Shown here: positions 16,450-23,933 of the stretch, piece by piece
Position numbering within the stretch: the stretch's first letter is position 1
How the letters are laid out: each line of letters opens with the position of its first letter
NCBI GenBank assembly: GCA_027315115.1
Contig: DAHUYQ010000024.1
Span: 62,001-126,000 of the forward strand
Direction of reading: 5' to 3'
DNA length: 64,000 nt
Source: Solirubrobacterales bacterium
GTDB taxonomy: Bacteria; Actinomycetota; Thermoleophilia; Solirubrobacterales; Solirubrobacteraceae
Position numbers and translations under genes: made by a program
The notes under the pieces: generated by a model
What the model was told of the DNA's origin: nothing
The model's database searches: none
Seen by the model: only the letters and a program-made list of their open reading frames with translations

Positions 16450-16488
16450 AGCGAAAGTCGTTTTCGTCTAACGAAAGTCGTTGCCGGT
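16450..16488 (+). promoter_or_regulatory. Tandem operators of the ABC importer operon (IclR motif)
   Basis: Two copies lie 20 bases apart. The first is AGCGAAAGTCGTTTTCGTC (16450-16468), with a perfect CGAAA-N5-TTTCG palindrome. The second, at 16470-16488, shares CGAAAGTCGTT but has only one intact arm. The first is almost identical to the site in front of the FAH operon. Confidence 0.65.
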
Positions 16489-16518
16489 TCGCGGCAGACC
16501 GCTGCAGAGGGAGAAGAG

Positions 16519-16584
16519 ATGAAGATTTGCGTGCCCACATCGCCTGTCAGGCAGGCGCCGCGGTTCGGTGGTGAGACACCATGA
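16519..16584 (+). CDS. Possible 21-residue leader peptide
   Basis: An ATG three bases after GGGAGAAGAG opens a 21-codon frame (MKICVPTSPVRQ...). Its TGA overlaps the permease ATG as ATGA. The permease has no ribosome site of its own other than the bases inside this frame, so translation of the permease may depend on translation of the leader. The peptide resembles nothing known and the frame could be fortuitous. Confidence 0.35.
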   Translation: MKICVPTSPVRQAPRFGGETP

Positions 16585-17597
16585 CGGTCGACGTCGACGT
16601 TCGCCCTGCCGTCCAGCCAGGCGCGGAGCAAGATCGGCGATCGGAGAGAGGCCGCCTGCGGGCTCTCGTCGAGGCGCCGGAGTTCTTCGCCTTCGTCTTC
16701 CTCGTGGTGTTGGGCGCATTCCTGGCGGTCGCGCAGTCTGGCTTCCTCCTGGAGTTCAACCTCCAAAACGTGGGACGCCAGACCAGCGTGTTGCTGGTGC
16801 TCAGCGTAGGGATACTCTTTGTCCTGCTCGTCGGCGGAATCGACCTGTCGGTCGGAGGGATGATTGCGTTCGCATCCGTCCTCGCTGCGCACTTCGCCGA
16901 CCAGATGTCGGTCGTAGCCGCCTTCGCGATCGCTGTCGCAGCCTGCATGGCGATCGGTGCGATCAATGGACTACTGGTGGGGGTCGCCGAATTCTCGCCG
17001 ATCGTCGTCACCCTCGCGGTCGGCCAGGTCCTCACCGGAGTGGCGCTGTTGATGACTGCGAACGGGCCAATCCAGCCTACGAATGAAAGCTATAGCGGCC
17101 TTGCCACGTCGCTGGTGGGCCCAATCCCGACGATCTTCATAGCAGCGATTGCATGCGTAGTGGTCGCGCATGTGATCTTGAGTCGTGCGCGACTCGGCAG
17201 GTACGTGTATGCGGTCGGCGGCAACGAGACAGCGGCCTGGCTGGCAGGCATTTCCACGGCCCGGGTGAAGATCGCCGCCTACGTCATCTGTGGCATGTTC
17301 GCAGGGTTCGCGGGCGTGCTGGCGTCTTCCCGGATCGGCTCTGGAGACGCAAGCCTCGGACCGGCGGAAATGCTGATGGCATTTGCGGCGGTCTTCCTCG
17401 GCGGCGTCGGATTCGGGACGGGTCGGGGCAACGTGATCGGAGTCGTCTTCGGTGCGCTCACCTTGGGCGTGATCGGGAACGGGATCGATCTTTACCAGCT
17501 TGACTCCGACTGGCAGTACATCGTCAGCGGCTGCTTGATCATCGTGGCGATCGCATTTCAAGTTCTGCCCGGCAGGTTGCATTGGCGGCGCTCATGA
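16581..17597 (+). CDS. ABC importer permease, RbsC-like (CUT2 type)
   Basis: The 338-residue integral membrane protein belongs to the branched-chain/ribose permease family. About ten hydrophobic segments start near residue 35. Family markers are FVLLVGGIDLSVGGMIAFASV, INGLLVGV and RLGRYVYAVGGNETAAWLAGI, followed by the ATPase-contact loop and FLGGVGFGTGRGNVIG. The stop overlaps the ATPase start by four bases. With the next two genes it forms a complete importer. Family members carry sugars, sugar acids, autoinducer-2 or other small polar molecules. Confidence 0.92.
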   Translation: MTVDVDVRPAVQPGAEQDRRSERGRLRALVEAPEFFAFVFLVVLGAFLAVAQSGFLLEFNLQNVGRQTSVLLVLSVGILFVLLVGGIDLSVGGMIAFASVLAAHFADQMSVVAAFAIAVAACMAIGAINGLLVGVAEFSPIVVTLAVGQVLTGVALLMTANGPIQPTNESYSGLATSLVGPIPTIFIAAIACVVVAHVILSRARLGRYVYAVGGNETAAWLAGISTARVKIAAYVICGMFAGFAGVLASSRIGSGDASLGPAEMLMAFAAVFLGGVGFGTGRGNVIGVVFGALTLGVIGNGIDLYQLDSDWQYIVSGCLIIVAIAFQVLPGRLHWRRS

Positions 17598-19135
17598 CCG
17601 CCGCCGTCGCCGTCAACGGCGTCACAAAGGCATTCAACGGCGTAGCCGCACTGATCGACGTCGACTTTGCGATCCAGCCTGGAGAAGCGCGTGGGCTAGT
17701 CGGTGAGAACGGCGCCGGCAAGTCCACGCTGATCAATGTCATCTCGGGCGCACTGCAGCCTGACGCGGGTGCTATAGAGGTGGATGGACAGTCTGTGAAT
17801 TTGCGGCAGCCTAACGACGCAATGCTGCGCGGGATCGGGACGGTTCACCAGCAGAACTGGCTGATCCCCGGCTTTACGGCGGCTCAAAACGTTGAGCTGG
17901 GCCACGAGCGGACGCGCACATTTGTGAAGGTGCTCCGTCGCGGCAACAGCCCTTCCACCCAGGAGGCGCTCAGCTTCGTAGGCATGGCTGATCGCGCTGG
18001 AGCGACCGTGGAGGGACTGAGCCTCGCCGACCGCCAGCTCGTCGCGATCGCGCGGGCACTGTTCCACGGAACGCGGCTGCTCATCTTCGATGAGCCTACG
18101 GCAGCGCTCACGCCGATAGAGATCGGATATCTCTTCGACGTCATCGACCGCCTGCGGTCGGCCGGAACGGCCATTCTGTACGTCACCCATCGGTTGGAGG
18201 AGCTGCCGCGCGTCGCCGAGCAGATCACGGTGATGCGCGCGGGACGGGTCGTCGGACAGCGGCCGAGCTCGATCGCTGAGCGAGAGCTCGTCGGCCTGAT
18301 GGCCGGTGAGGAGGTCGTCGCGCAAGAGGACGTCGCCGTCACCGATCGGCGACGGCGGACTGCGAGCAGCAGAGCCCTGAAGCCGCTGCTTGTTGGCCAA
18401 GACCTCACCGATGACGAGGATGCATTCCGCTCGATCGATCTGACCGTGCACGCTGGCGAGGTACTCGCGTTGGTAGGTCTGCCTGATTCCGGGGCGGTCG
18501 AGCTGACGCAGGCTCTGGCCGGAGCACGGCGGCTGGAGCGCGGGCGGATCCTTCTCGACGGCCAGCCGGTCAATACCCGGACTCCGCAGAGCGCAGTGCG
18601 GGGCGGCATCTCCTATCTCGCCGGGGATCGCAAGCTGAAGGGCGTGATACCCAATAGCACGGTGGCGGCGACCGTAACGCTCTCGGCGCTTCATCGTGTG
18701 AGTCGTGCCGGTTTCGTGCGGAGGCGCAGGGACGATGCTCTCGCGCGACAGCTGATCGAGGAATGTGGGGTGAAGGCTGCAAGCATGACTCTGCCGATTA
18801 CCGCCCTCAGCGGGGGCAACCAGCAGAAGGCGCTCTTCGCCCGAACGTTGGCTACGCAACCGCGGGTCATCGTCTGCGAGGACCCGACCGCGGGGGTTGA
18901 CCCAGGCGGACGGGAGGCACTCTACGAGTTGCTTGGAGAAGCATGCGCCAAAGGAGATGCCGTGCTCTTCAGCAGCAGCGACCTACGCGAGGTCGCAACC
19001 CTCAGTGACCGTGCGCTCGTGTTGTGGCGCGGCCGTCTCGTGGCCGAGCTAGCCCGAGACGAGCTGAGCGTTGCGAGGCTGATGAGCGGGCAGTTCAACC
19101 AGTTGCCCGAGCTGAAGGCTATGGGCTCGGACTAG
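17594..19135 (+). CDS. ABC importer ATPase, RbsA-like duplicated
   Basis: The 513-residue protein has two nucleotide-binding domains in tandem. The first has a canonical Walker A (GENGAGKST) and a Walker B LLIFDEPTAAL. The second has a degenerate Walker A (GLPDSGAVE) but an intact LSGGNQQK signature and VIVCEDPTAGVD. This asymmetry is normal for the CUT2 class. The ATG at 17594 overlaps the permease stop by four bases; a TTG twelve bases upstream is a weaker alternative. Confidence 0.93.
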   Translation: MTAAVAVNGVTKAFNGVAALIDVDFAIQPGEARGLVGENGAGKSTLINVISGALQPDAGAIEVDGQSVNLRQPNDAMLRGIGTVHQQNWLIPGFTAAQNVELGHERTRTFVKVLRRGNSPSTQEALSFVGMADRAGATVEGLSLADRQLVAIARALFHGTRLLIFDEPTAALTPIEIGYLFDVIDRLRSAGTAILYVTHRLEELPRVAEQITVMRAGRVVGQRPSSIAERELVGLMAGEEVVAQEDVAVTDRRRRTASSRALKPLLVGQDLTDDEDAFRSIDLTVHAGEVLALVGLPDSGAVELTQALAGARRLERGRILLDGQPVNTRTPQSAVRGGISYLAGDRKLKGVIPNSTVAATVTLSALHRVSRAGFVRRRRDDALARQLIEECGVKAASMTLPITALSGGNQQKALFARTLATQPRVIVCEDPTAGVDPGGREALYELLGEACAKGDAVLFSSSDLREVATLSDRALVLWRGRLVAELARDELSVARLMSGQFNQLPELKAMGSD

Positions 19136-19199
19136 CGCCTGTGTCCAGGTGTGCGCCTGGGTGCGTGGACAACCAGAAGGGATAGAGAAAGGGATGTGC

Positions 19200-20354
19200 A
19201 TGAGAACGGCAATACGGCATCGCGCCAGGCCGGTGATTGTGATGATAGGTGCGTTTCTCGCGGTCGTGGGGATCGTTGCCTGTGGTGGCAGCTCGTCGGG
19301 CGGAAGCGCCAGCGAAAGTGCTAGCTCGGCGACGAGCGCCGCCAGCGCGACTTCACGGAGCGCGGCGTCAGCAAAATTTCAAGACTACATGAAGACGCTG
19401 GCGCCGCCTGGGTACAAGCCGCCGACGAAGAAATACAACCTTGCACTTGTGACTGCCTCTACGGTGCTTCCCCAGCAGAAGTCGCTGGAGGTCGGTGTCG
19501 AAGCGGCGGCGCAGAAGGTTGGCGCGCATTTGACGGTATTCGACGCCGGGGGCTTCGAAAACATCTCGAAGCAGGTGTCGCAGTTCGAAACCGCGATCGG
19601 TGAAAAACCCAACGCGATCCTTGTGCTGCCGGCGTCGCCTGTCGCGCTCAACGCTCAGATCAAGGAGGCGGAGGCTGCGGGCATCAAGGTGCTGCCGATG
19701 CTGATCCCGCCGCCGACCGCGAAGTTCGACTTTGCGCTTGCCGACAACCTGCCGTTGGACGCCACGACCGCGATCGATTCGCTGGCGCGGAGACTGAACG
19801 GGAAAGGCAAGCTATACGTCATTCTCGGGGGCGCAGGATCGACTGTGGCCGAGTTGTTCAAGCAGGGGATGACGGAAACCTTGAAGAAGCATCCGGGGCT
19901 GGACGTCGTCTTCACCAAGGATCTGCCGGGTTACAGCATCTCTGAAGCGCAGAAGGCCGCCGAAAGCGCGCTCGTCTCGCAGCCCGAAGTGGATGGTATC
20001 GTCACTAACGATACGATTCTGGGTATTGGCGCAGCCAACGCGCTCTCGCTCGCCGGCAAGACCAAGGTGCCGATTGCGGGAATCGGGCCGGGTGACAAGC
20101 AGACAGTGGAGGCGCTCAAGTCCGGGCAGATCACGGTCGGTGCGACGCCGCCCTTCTACGCCGCTGGCTATGGCACTGTGGAGTGGGCAACGGCTATCCT
20201 GGAAGGCATGAAGCCGAAGCACAACGTGGTCACCATCGAACCAATGGTTCTGACTCAGGAAAACATCAAGGAAGCGATCTCCGGCGGAGCGTTGTATCAG
20301 GTGCTCGCGCCGGCGGCGGTCGGATGTGGCCCCGGTCAGTCGTCGGAATGTTGA
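19200..20354 (+). CDS. Lipoprotein substrate-binding protein of the ABC importer
   Basis: The 384-residue protein starts with a basic segment and a hydrophobic stretch ending in the lipobox IVAC, followed by GGSSSGG and a Ser/Ala-rich spacer of about 30 residues. The mature part is a type 1 periplasmic binding protein (KYNLALVTAST; FETAIGEKPNAILVLPASP; EVDGIVTNDTILGIGAANAL). It delivers the unknown ligand to the RbsC/RbsA-like pair encoded upstream. The ATG at 19200 fits GAGAAAGGG better than the one six bases earlier. Two C-terminal cysteines (VGCGPGQSSEC) might form a disulfide. Confidence 0.92.
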   Translation: MRTAIRHRARPVIVMIGAFLAVVGIVACGGSSSGGSASESASSATSAASATSRSAASAKFQDYMKTLAPPGYKPPTKKYNLALVTASTVLPQQKSLEVGVEAAAQKVGAHLTVFDAGGFENISKQVSQFETAIGEKPNAILVLPASPVALNAQIKEAEAAGIKVLPMLIPPPTAKFDFALADNLPLDATTAIDSLARRLNGKGKLYVILGGAGSTVAELFKQGMTETLKKHPGLDVVFTKDLPGYSISEAQKAAESALVSQPEVDGIVTNDTILGIGAANALSLAGKTKVPIAGIGPGDKQTVEALKSGQITVGATPPFYAAGYGTVEWATAILEGMKPKHNVVTIEPMVLTQENIKEAISGGALYQVLAPAAVGCGPGQSSEC

Positions 20355-20377
20355 CCATCTAGTCGAGTCATTGGGCG

Positions 20378-20409
20378 GGCTCGCCGGTCGCGTGAACGAT
20401 CGGCGAGCC
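20378..20409 (+). terminator. Hairpin after the binding-protein gene
   Basis: GGCTCGCCGGTCG pairs with CGATCGGCGAGCC over 13 bp, with one G-U pair and a CGTGAA loop. It begins 23 bases after the stop codon. No T tract follows, so it may attenuate or stabilise rather than terminate. This is a common position between a highly expressed binding protein and downstream genes. Confidence 0.5.
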
Positions 20410-20440
20410 GCGTCGTCGCGTATCGCGCAAAGGAGTATCG

Positions 20441-20752
20441 GTGATCGTCGAGTACATTCAATACCGCCTCACTGCAGATGAGATGGAGAGCTTCCATATC
20501 GCCTATGAGAAGGCGGGGCGCTTTCTGTCCGCGTCGGATCATTGTGTCGAGTGGGAGATGGCCCAAGGAGTGGAGGAGCCCACAAGACACACGGTGCGGA
20601 TCGTGTGGGATGACCAGCATGGTCATGAGGTGGGCTTTCGCGGGTCTGCGGAGTTTGGGGAGTTCCTCGCTTTGCTCAGTCCCTTTGGCGAGCGGCGCGA
20701 GGAGATGTTGCACTTCGCTGTACGCTGTGATGGCAGGGGCGGGCTCCGGTGA
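20441..20752 (+). CDS. Small ABM-like (dimeric alpha-beta barrel) protein
   Basis: The 103-residue protein starts with VIVEYIQYRL (GTG start) and has the strand-helix-strand pattern of antibiotic biosynthesis monooxygenase-like proteins: SFHIAYEKAGRFLSASDHCVEWEMAQGVEEPTRH is split between a helix and the second strand. Such proteins may be cofactor-free oxygenases or simply ligand-binding. AAAGGAG lies eight bases before the GTG. The stop overlaps the following SDR start (TGATG), so the two are translated together. Confidence 0.75.
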   Translation: MIVEYIQYRLTADEMESFHIAYEKAGRFLSASDHCVEWEMAQGVEEPTRHTVRIVWDDQHGHEVGFRGSAEFGEFLALLSPFGERREEMLHFAVRCDGRGGLR

Positions 20753-21516
20753 TGCGGTTTCAGGACAAGGTGGCAATGGTGACCGGCGCTGGCGGCGGGC
20801 TCGGTAACTGCGTAGCTCGGCGGCTTGCGGGCGAAGGGGCGTTGCTGGGCCTCACCGATCTGGCGGGCGACACATTGGCTGCGACTGCGGAGGAGGTGCG
20901 GCGGGTTGGGGGGCGATGCGTCCAGCAGGTGGGCGACGCGGCCGATGAGCGAACGATCGGCGACCTGGTCGCCGCCACGGTGGCTGCGTTCGGGCGGATC
21001 GACGTGCTCTGCAATATCGCTGGTATCTCGCCGCCGATCCCAATTGCCGACATGACACGGGCGTCCTTCGATCGGTTGATGCACACCAACTGCTATGCCC
21101 AGCTCCTCGCGATTCAGCGGATTGTCCCTGTGATGGTCGCGACGGCAGGCGGTGGCGCGATCGTCAACGTGTCATCGGTGGGGGCGCTGGTCGCTCTGCC
21201 GCGATTGACGGGCTACGGCGCATCCAAGGCTGCGGTGATCGGCTTGACTCGCGGCGTTGCCTACGAATACGCCGAGCAGAACATCAGGTGCAATGCGATC
21301 TGTCCGGGCGGCATAGAGACTCCGATGGCCACCGAGGTCGTCGAGAGCTTCGATGATCGAGAGGCCGCACTGGAGCGTCTCACGGGTAGGCAGCTCGAAA
21401 AGCGCTTTGCCGATCCGGAGGAGGTTGCGAGCCTGATCGCTTATCTGGCCAGCGACGAAGCATCATTCATGAATGGTGCTGTGGTCCCGGTGGACGGCGG
21501 ACATACCGCCTGGTGA
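20752..21516 (+). CDS. Short-chain dehydrogenase/reductase (second)
   Basis: The 254-residue protein is a classical SDR. It has VAMVTGAGGGLGNCVARRL, with Asp in LTDLAG after the second strand (typical of NAD preference), LCNIAGIS, catalytic Ser in NVSSVGAL, Tyr and Lys in YGASKAAV, and PVDGGHTAW at the end. Its cofactor choice appears to differ from the first SDR of the island. It is the last gene of the importer operon and is coupled to the ABM-like gene by a one-base overlap. Confidence 0.92.
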   Translation: MRFQDKVAMVTGAGGGLGNCVARRLAGEGALLGLTDLAGDTLAATAEEVRRVGGRCVQQVGDAADERTIGDLVAATVAAFGRIDVLCNIAGISPPIPIADMTRASFDRLMHTNCYAQLLAIQRIVPVMVATAGGGAIVNVSSVGALVALPRLTGYGASKAAVIGLTRGVAYEYAEQNIRCNAICPGGIETPMATEVVESFDDREAALERLTGRQLEKRFADPEEVASLIAYLASDEASFMNGAVVPVDGGHTAW

Positions 21517-21615
21517 AGGCCGGAAGGGCTCGTGCGCGCGCGGCGGTGCCGCCACAGCCGCAGCGCGCATAGGATGCCCCCACCCACGATCTCTACCGAG
21601 GAGAAGAGCACCGAA

Positions 21616-22809
21616 ATGCCTGAAGCAGTAATCGTAGACGCCGTCAGGACGCCCATCGGCCGGGCGGTGAAGGGGTCGCTGAAGACAGTCCGAGCCGATG
21701 ACCTGGCCGCGATCCCGCTCAAGGCGCTGATCGAGCGCAACCCGCAGGTCGATCCCGCCTCGATCGGCGACGTGATGATGGGCTGTGGCTTCTGCGAGGG
21801 GGAGCAGGGCTACAACGTCGGCCGCAACGCGACGCTGCTGGCCGGCATCGACCATCACGTGCCCGGCACCACCGTCAACCGCTTCTGCGCCTCCTCGCTG
21901 CAGACCGCGCGGATGGCGTTCCACGCGATCAAGGCCGGCGAGGGGGACACCTACATAGCCGCGGGCGTGGAGGCCGTCTCGAGGGCCGGCGGCGGCGCGC
22001 AGTTCGAGTTCAACAAAGCGCTGGACGGCTCCGAGGGCTCGCTCTACAACGTCTACATCCCGATGGGCTTCACCGCCGAGAACGTCGCCGAGCGCTGCAA
22101 CGTCTCGCGCCAGTCGCAGGACGAGTGGGCGGTGATCTCGCAGTCGCGCGCTGTGGCCGCCCAGGAGTCCGGCCACTACGACCGCGAGATCGTGCCCGTC
22201 ACGGTGCCGGCGCACAAAGACGTGGACAAGGAAGGCAAAGAGATCGACGTGCCCGAGACGGTCGTGAGCAAGGACGACGGCCCGCGTGCCGGCACCACGC
22301 TGGAGAAGCTCAGCCAGCTTCCGCCGGCCTTCAAGCCGGATGGCACCGTGACGGCCGGCAACGCCTGCCCGCTCAACGACGGCGCCGCCGCGTTGCTGGT
22401 CATGTCCGACGAGCGCGCCAGGGAGCTCGGCCTGACCCCGAAGGTGCGGATCATCGCCTCCACCGTGGCCGCGATCCGGCCGGAGATCATGGGCCTCGGT
22501 CCGATCCCTGCGATCAACGCGCTGCTGGGGCAGACGAAGATGACCATGCAGGACATCGACGTCGTGGAGATCAACGAGGCGTTCGCCGCCCAGATCGTGC
22601 CCTGCATGGAGGATCTGAAGATCCCGGAGGAGAAGCTCAACCCCTTCGGCGGCGCGATCGCCCTCGGTCACCCCTTCGGCATGACCGGCGCGCGCATCAT
22701 GACCACGCTGATCAACGACCTGCAGACCCTCGACGGCACCTACGGCATCGAGTCGATGTGCGTCGCCGGCGGCATGGGCATGGCGATGCTGGTGGAACGC
22801 CTGAGCTAG
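21616..22809 (+). CDS. Thiolase (acetyl-CoA C-acyltransferase type)
   Basis: The 397-residue enzyme cleaves 3-ketoacyl-CoA or condenses acetyl-CoA units. The nucleophilic Cys is in VNRFCASSLQT (usual form CxSG). The second half shows NEAFAAQ, the catalytic His in IALGHPFGMTGAR and the second Cys in MCVAGGMGMA. A five-residue stretch between GFCEGEQ and NVGRNA differs from the second thiolase at 56 kb, and the two are only moderately similar, so they probably differ in chain-length range. The ATG at 21616 has GAGGAGAAG upstream. Codon use returns to the high-G+C style of the core genes. Confidence 0.93.
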   Translation: MPEAVIVDAVRTPIGRAVKGSLKTVRADDLAAIPLKALIERNPQVDPASIGDVMMGCGFCEGEQGYNVGRNATLLAGIDHHVPGTTVNRFCASSLQTARMAFHAIKAGEGDTYIAAGVEAVSRAGGGAQFEFNKALDGSEGSLYNVYIPMGFTAENVAERCNVSRQSQDEWAVISQSRAVAAQESGHYDREIVPVTVPAHKDVDKEGKEIDVPETVVSKDDGPRAGTTLEKLSQLPPAFKPDGTVTAGNACPLNDGAAALLVMSDERARELGLTPKVRIIASTVAAIRPEIMGLGPIPAINALLGQTKMTMQDIDVVEINEAFAAQIVPCMEDLKIPEEKLNPFGGAIALGHPFGMTGARIMTTLINDLQTLDGTYGIESMCVAGGMGMAMLVERLS

Positions 22810-22832
22810 CAGATGAACTAGAGGGCCGAGAG

Positions 22833-22896
22833 CCAAGCGAGGCAAGAACGCAGGGAGCGTCGCGTGCTGTCCGCACGCAAGCGACCGAGGACGCCG
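22833..22896 (-). repeat. Dispersed hairpin repeat, divergent copy
   Basis: These 64 bases match the reverse complement of the repeats at 44214 and 62684 at about 50 of 64 positions without gaps. The central hairpin is GCGTGC-TGTCC-GCACGC where the other copies have GCGTAC...GTACGC, so the one stem change is compensated on the other arm. Confidence 0.6.
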
Positions 22897-22907
22897 CCTC
22901 GCGCCGG

Positions 22908-23918
22908 CTATCGGCCCTCCAGCGGCTGCGAGAGCGTGAGCGCAAATAGGCCGTCCGGGTCTGTGAGCCAGTGCGTGAGCTCCAGCCCGGCGGCGGCGAG
23001 GTCGTCCTGCACGCGCCCGCGGGTGAACTTCGCGCTGATCTCGGTCCGCATCTCCTCGCCCTGCTCGAAATGGACCGAGAGCGCCAGCGCCTTCACGCTG
23101 ACCGTCTGCTCGCGCTGGGAGCGTAGCCGCATCTCGATCCACTCGTGCTGGCGATCGAAGAGGGCGACGTGCTCGAAGGCGGCCGGATCGAAGTCGGCGT
23201 CGAGCTCTCTGTTGAGCACGTGCAGGACATTGCGGTTGAACTCGGCCGTGACGCCGGCGCTGTCGTCGTAGGCCGCCTCGAGCACCTCCGGGTCCTTCAC
23301 CAGGTCGGTTCCCATCAGCAGGTGGTCCTGCGGGCGCAGCAGGCTTGCGATCTGGCGCAGGAACCTCCTGCGGCTGCCGGGTGGGAAGTTGCCGATCGTG
23401 CCGCCGAGGAAGGCGATCAGGCGGCTGCCGCCGGCGAGGGGCTCGGGCACGCCGTCCAGGTGGCGCTCGAAGTCGCCGATCACCCCGTGCACCTGAAGTC
23501 CCGGGTATTCGCCGACCAGGTCGGCGGCGCAGTCCCGGACCATCGCCTCGGTCACGTCGATCGGGACATAGCGGCGCAGGCTGCCGTGGCTGTGCAGAGC
23601 ATCGAGCAGCACCCTGGTCTTGGCGGCTGTGCCCGAGCCCAGCTCGACCAGCTCGCCGGCGCCTGTGAGCGCTGCGATCCGCTGCGCCTGCTCGCGCAGG
23701 ATCGCGCGCTCGGCCCTGGTCGGGTAGTACTCGGGCAGATCGCAGATGCGATCGAAGAGCTCGGCGCCGCGGGTGTCATAGAAGTGCTTGGGCGGCAGCT
23801 CCTTGAAGGGCCTGGTGAGGCCATCCAGGACGTCGTCCGCCAGCGAGCGCTCGTCGCCCGGCGCAAGGAACGATTCGATCTTGATCGGTGCGTCTGCGAT
23901 GCCGGCATCTGTCTGCAT
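22908..23918 (-). CDS. egtD: L-histidine N-alpha-methyltransferase EgtD
   Basis: The 336-residue enzyme trimethylates histidine to hercynine with SAM, the committed step of ergothioneine biosynthesis. Family features are KHFYDTRGAELFDRICDLPEYYPTR split over residues 44-68, the SAM motif LVELGSGTAAKTR, YVPIDVTEAM, FLGGTIGNF, and the C-terminal W-rich substrate region (VHFEQGEEMRTEIS). It follows egtB by 15 bases with GGAGAGGA as ribosome site. Confidence 0.95.
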   Translation of the reverse strand: MQTDAGIADAPIKIESFLAPGDERSLADDVLDGLTRPFKELPPKHFYDTRGAELFDRICDLPEYYPTRAERAILREQAQRIAALTGAGELVELGSGTAAKTRVLLDALHSHGSLRRYVPIDVTEAMVRDCAADLVGEYPGLQVHGVIGDFERHLDGVPEPLAGGSRLIAFLGGTIGNFPPGSRRRFLRQIASLLRPQDHLLMGTDLVKDPEVLEAAYDDSAGVTAEFNRNVLHVLNRELDADFDPAAFEHVALFDRQHEWIEMRLRSQREQTVSVKALALSVHFEQGEEMRTEISAKFTRGRVQDDLAAAGLELTHWLTDPDGLFALTLSQPLEGR

Positions 23919-23933
23919 CTGAGCGTCCTCTCC

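Noticed and set aside
16375-16584. 69-residue frame upstream of the ABC permease as a full gene
   Set aside because: Its first two-thirds overlap the promoter and operators. Only the last 21 codons with a ribosome site are kept, as a possible leader.
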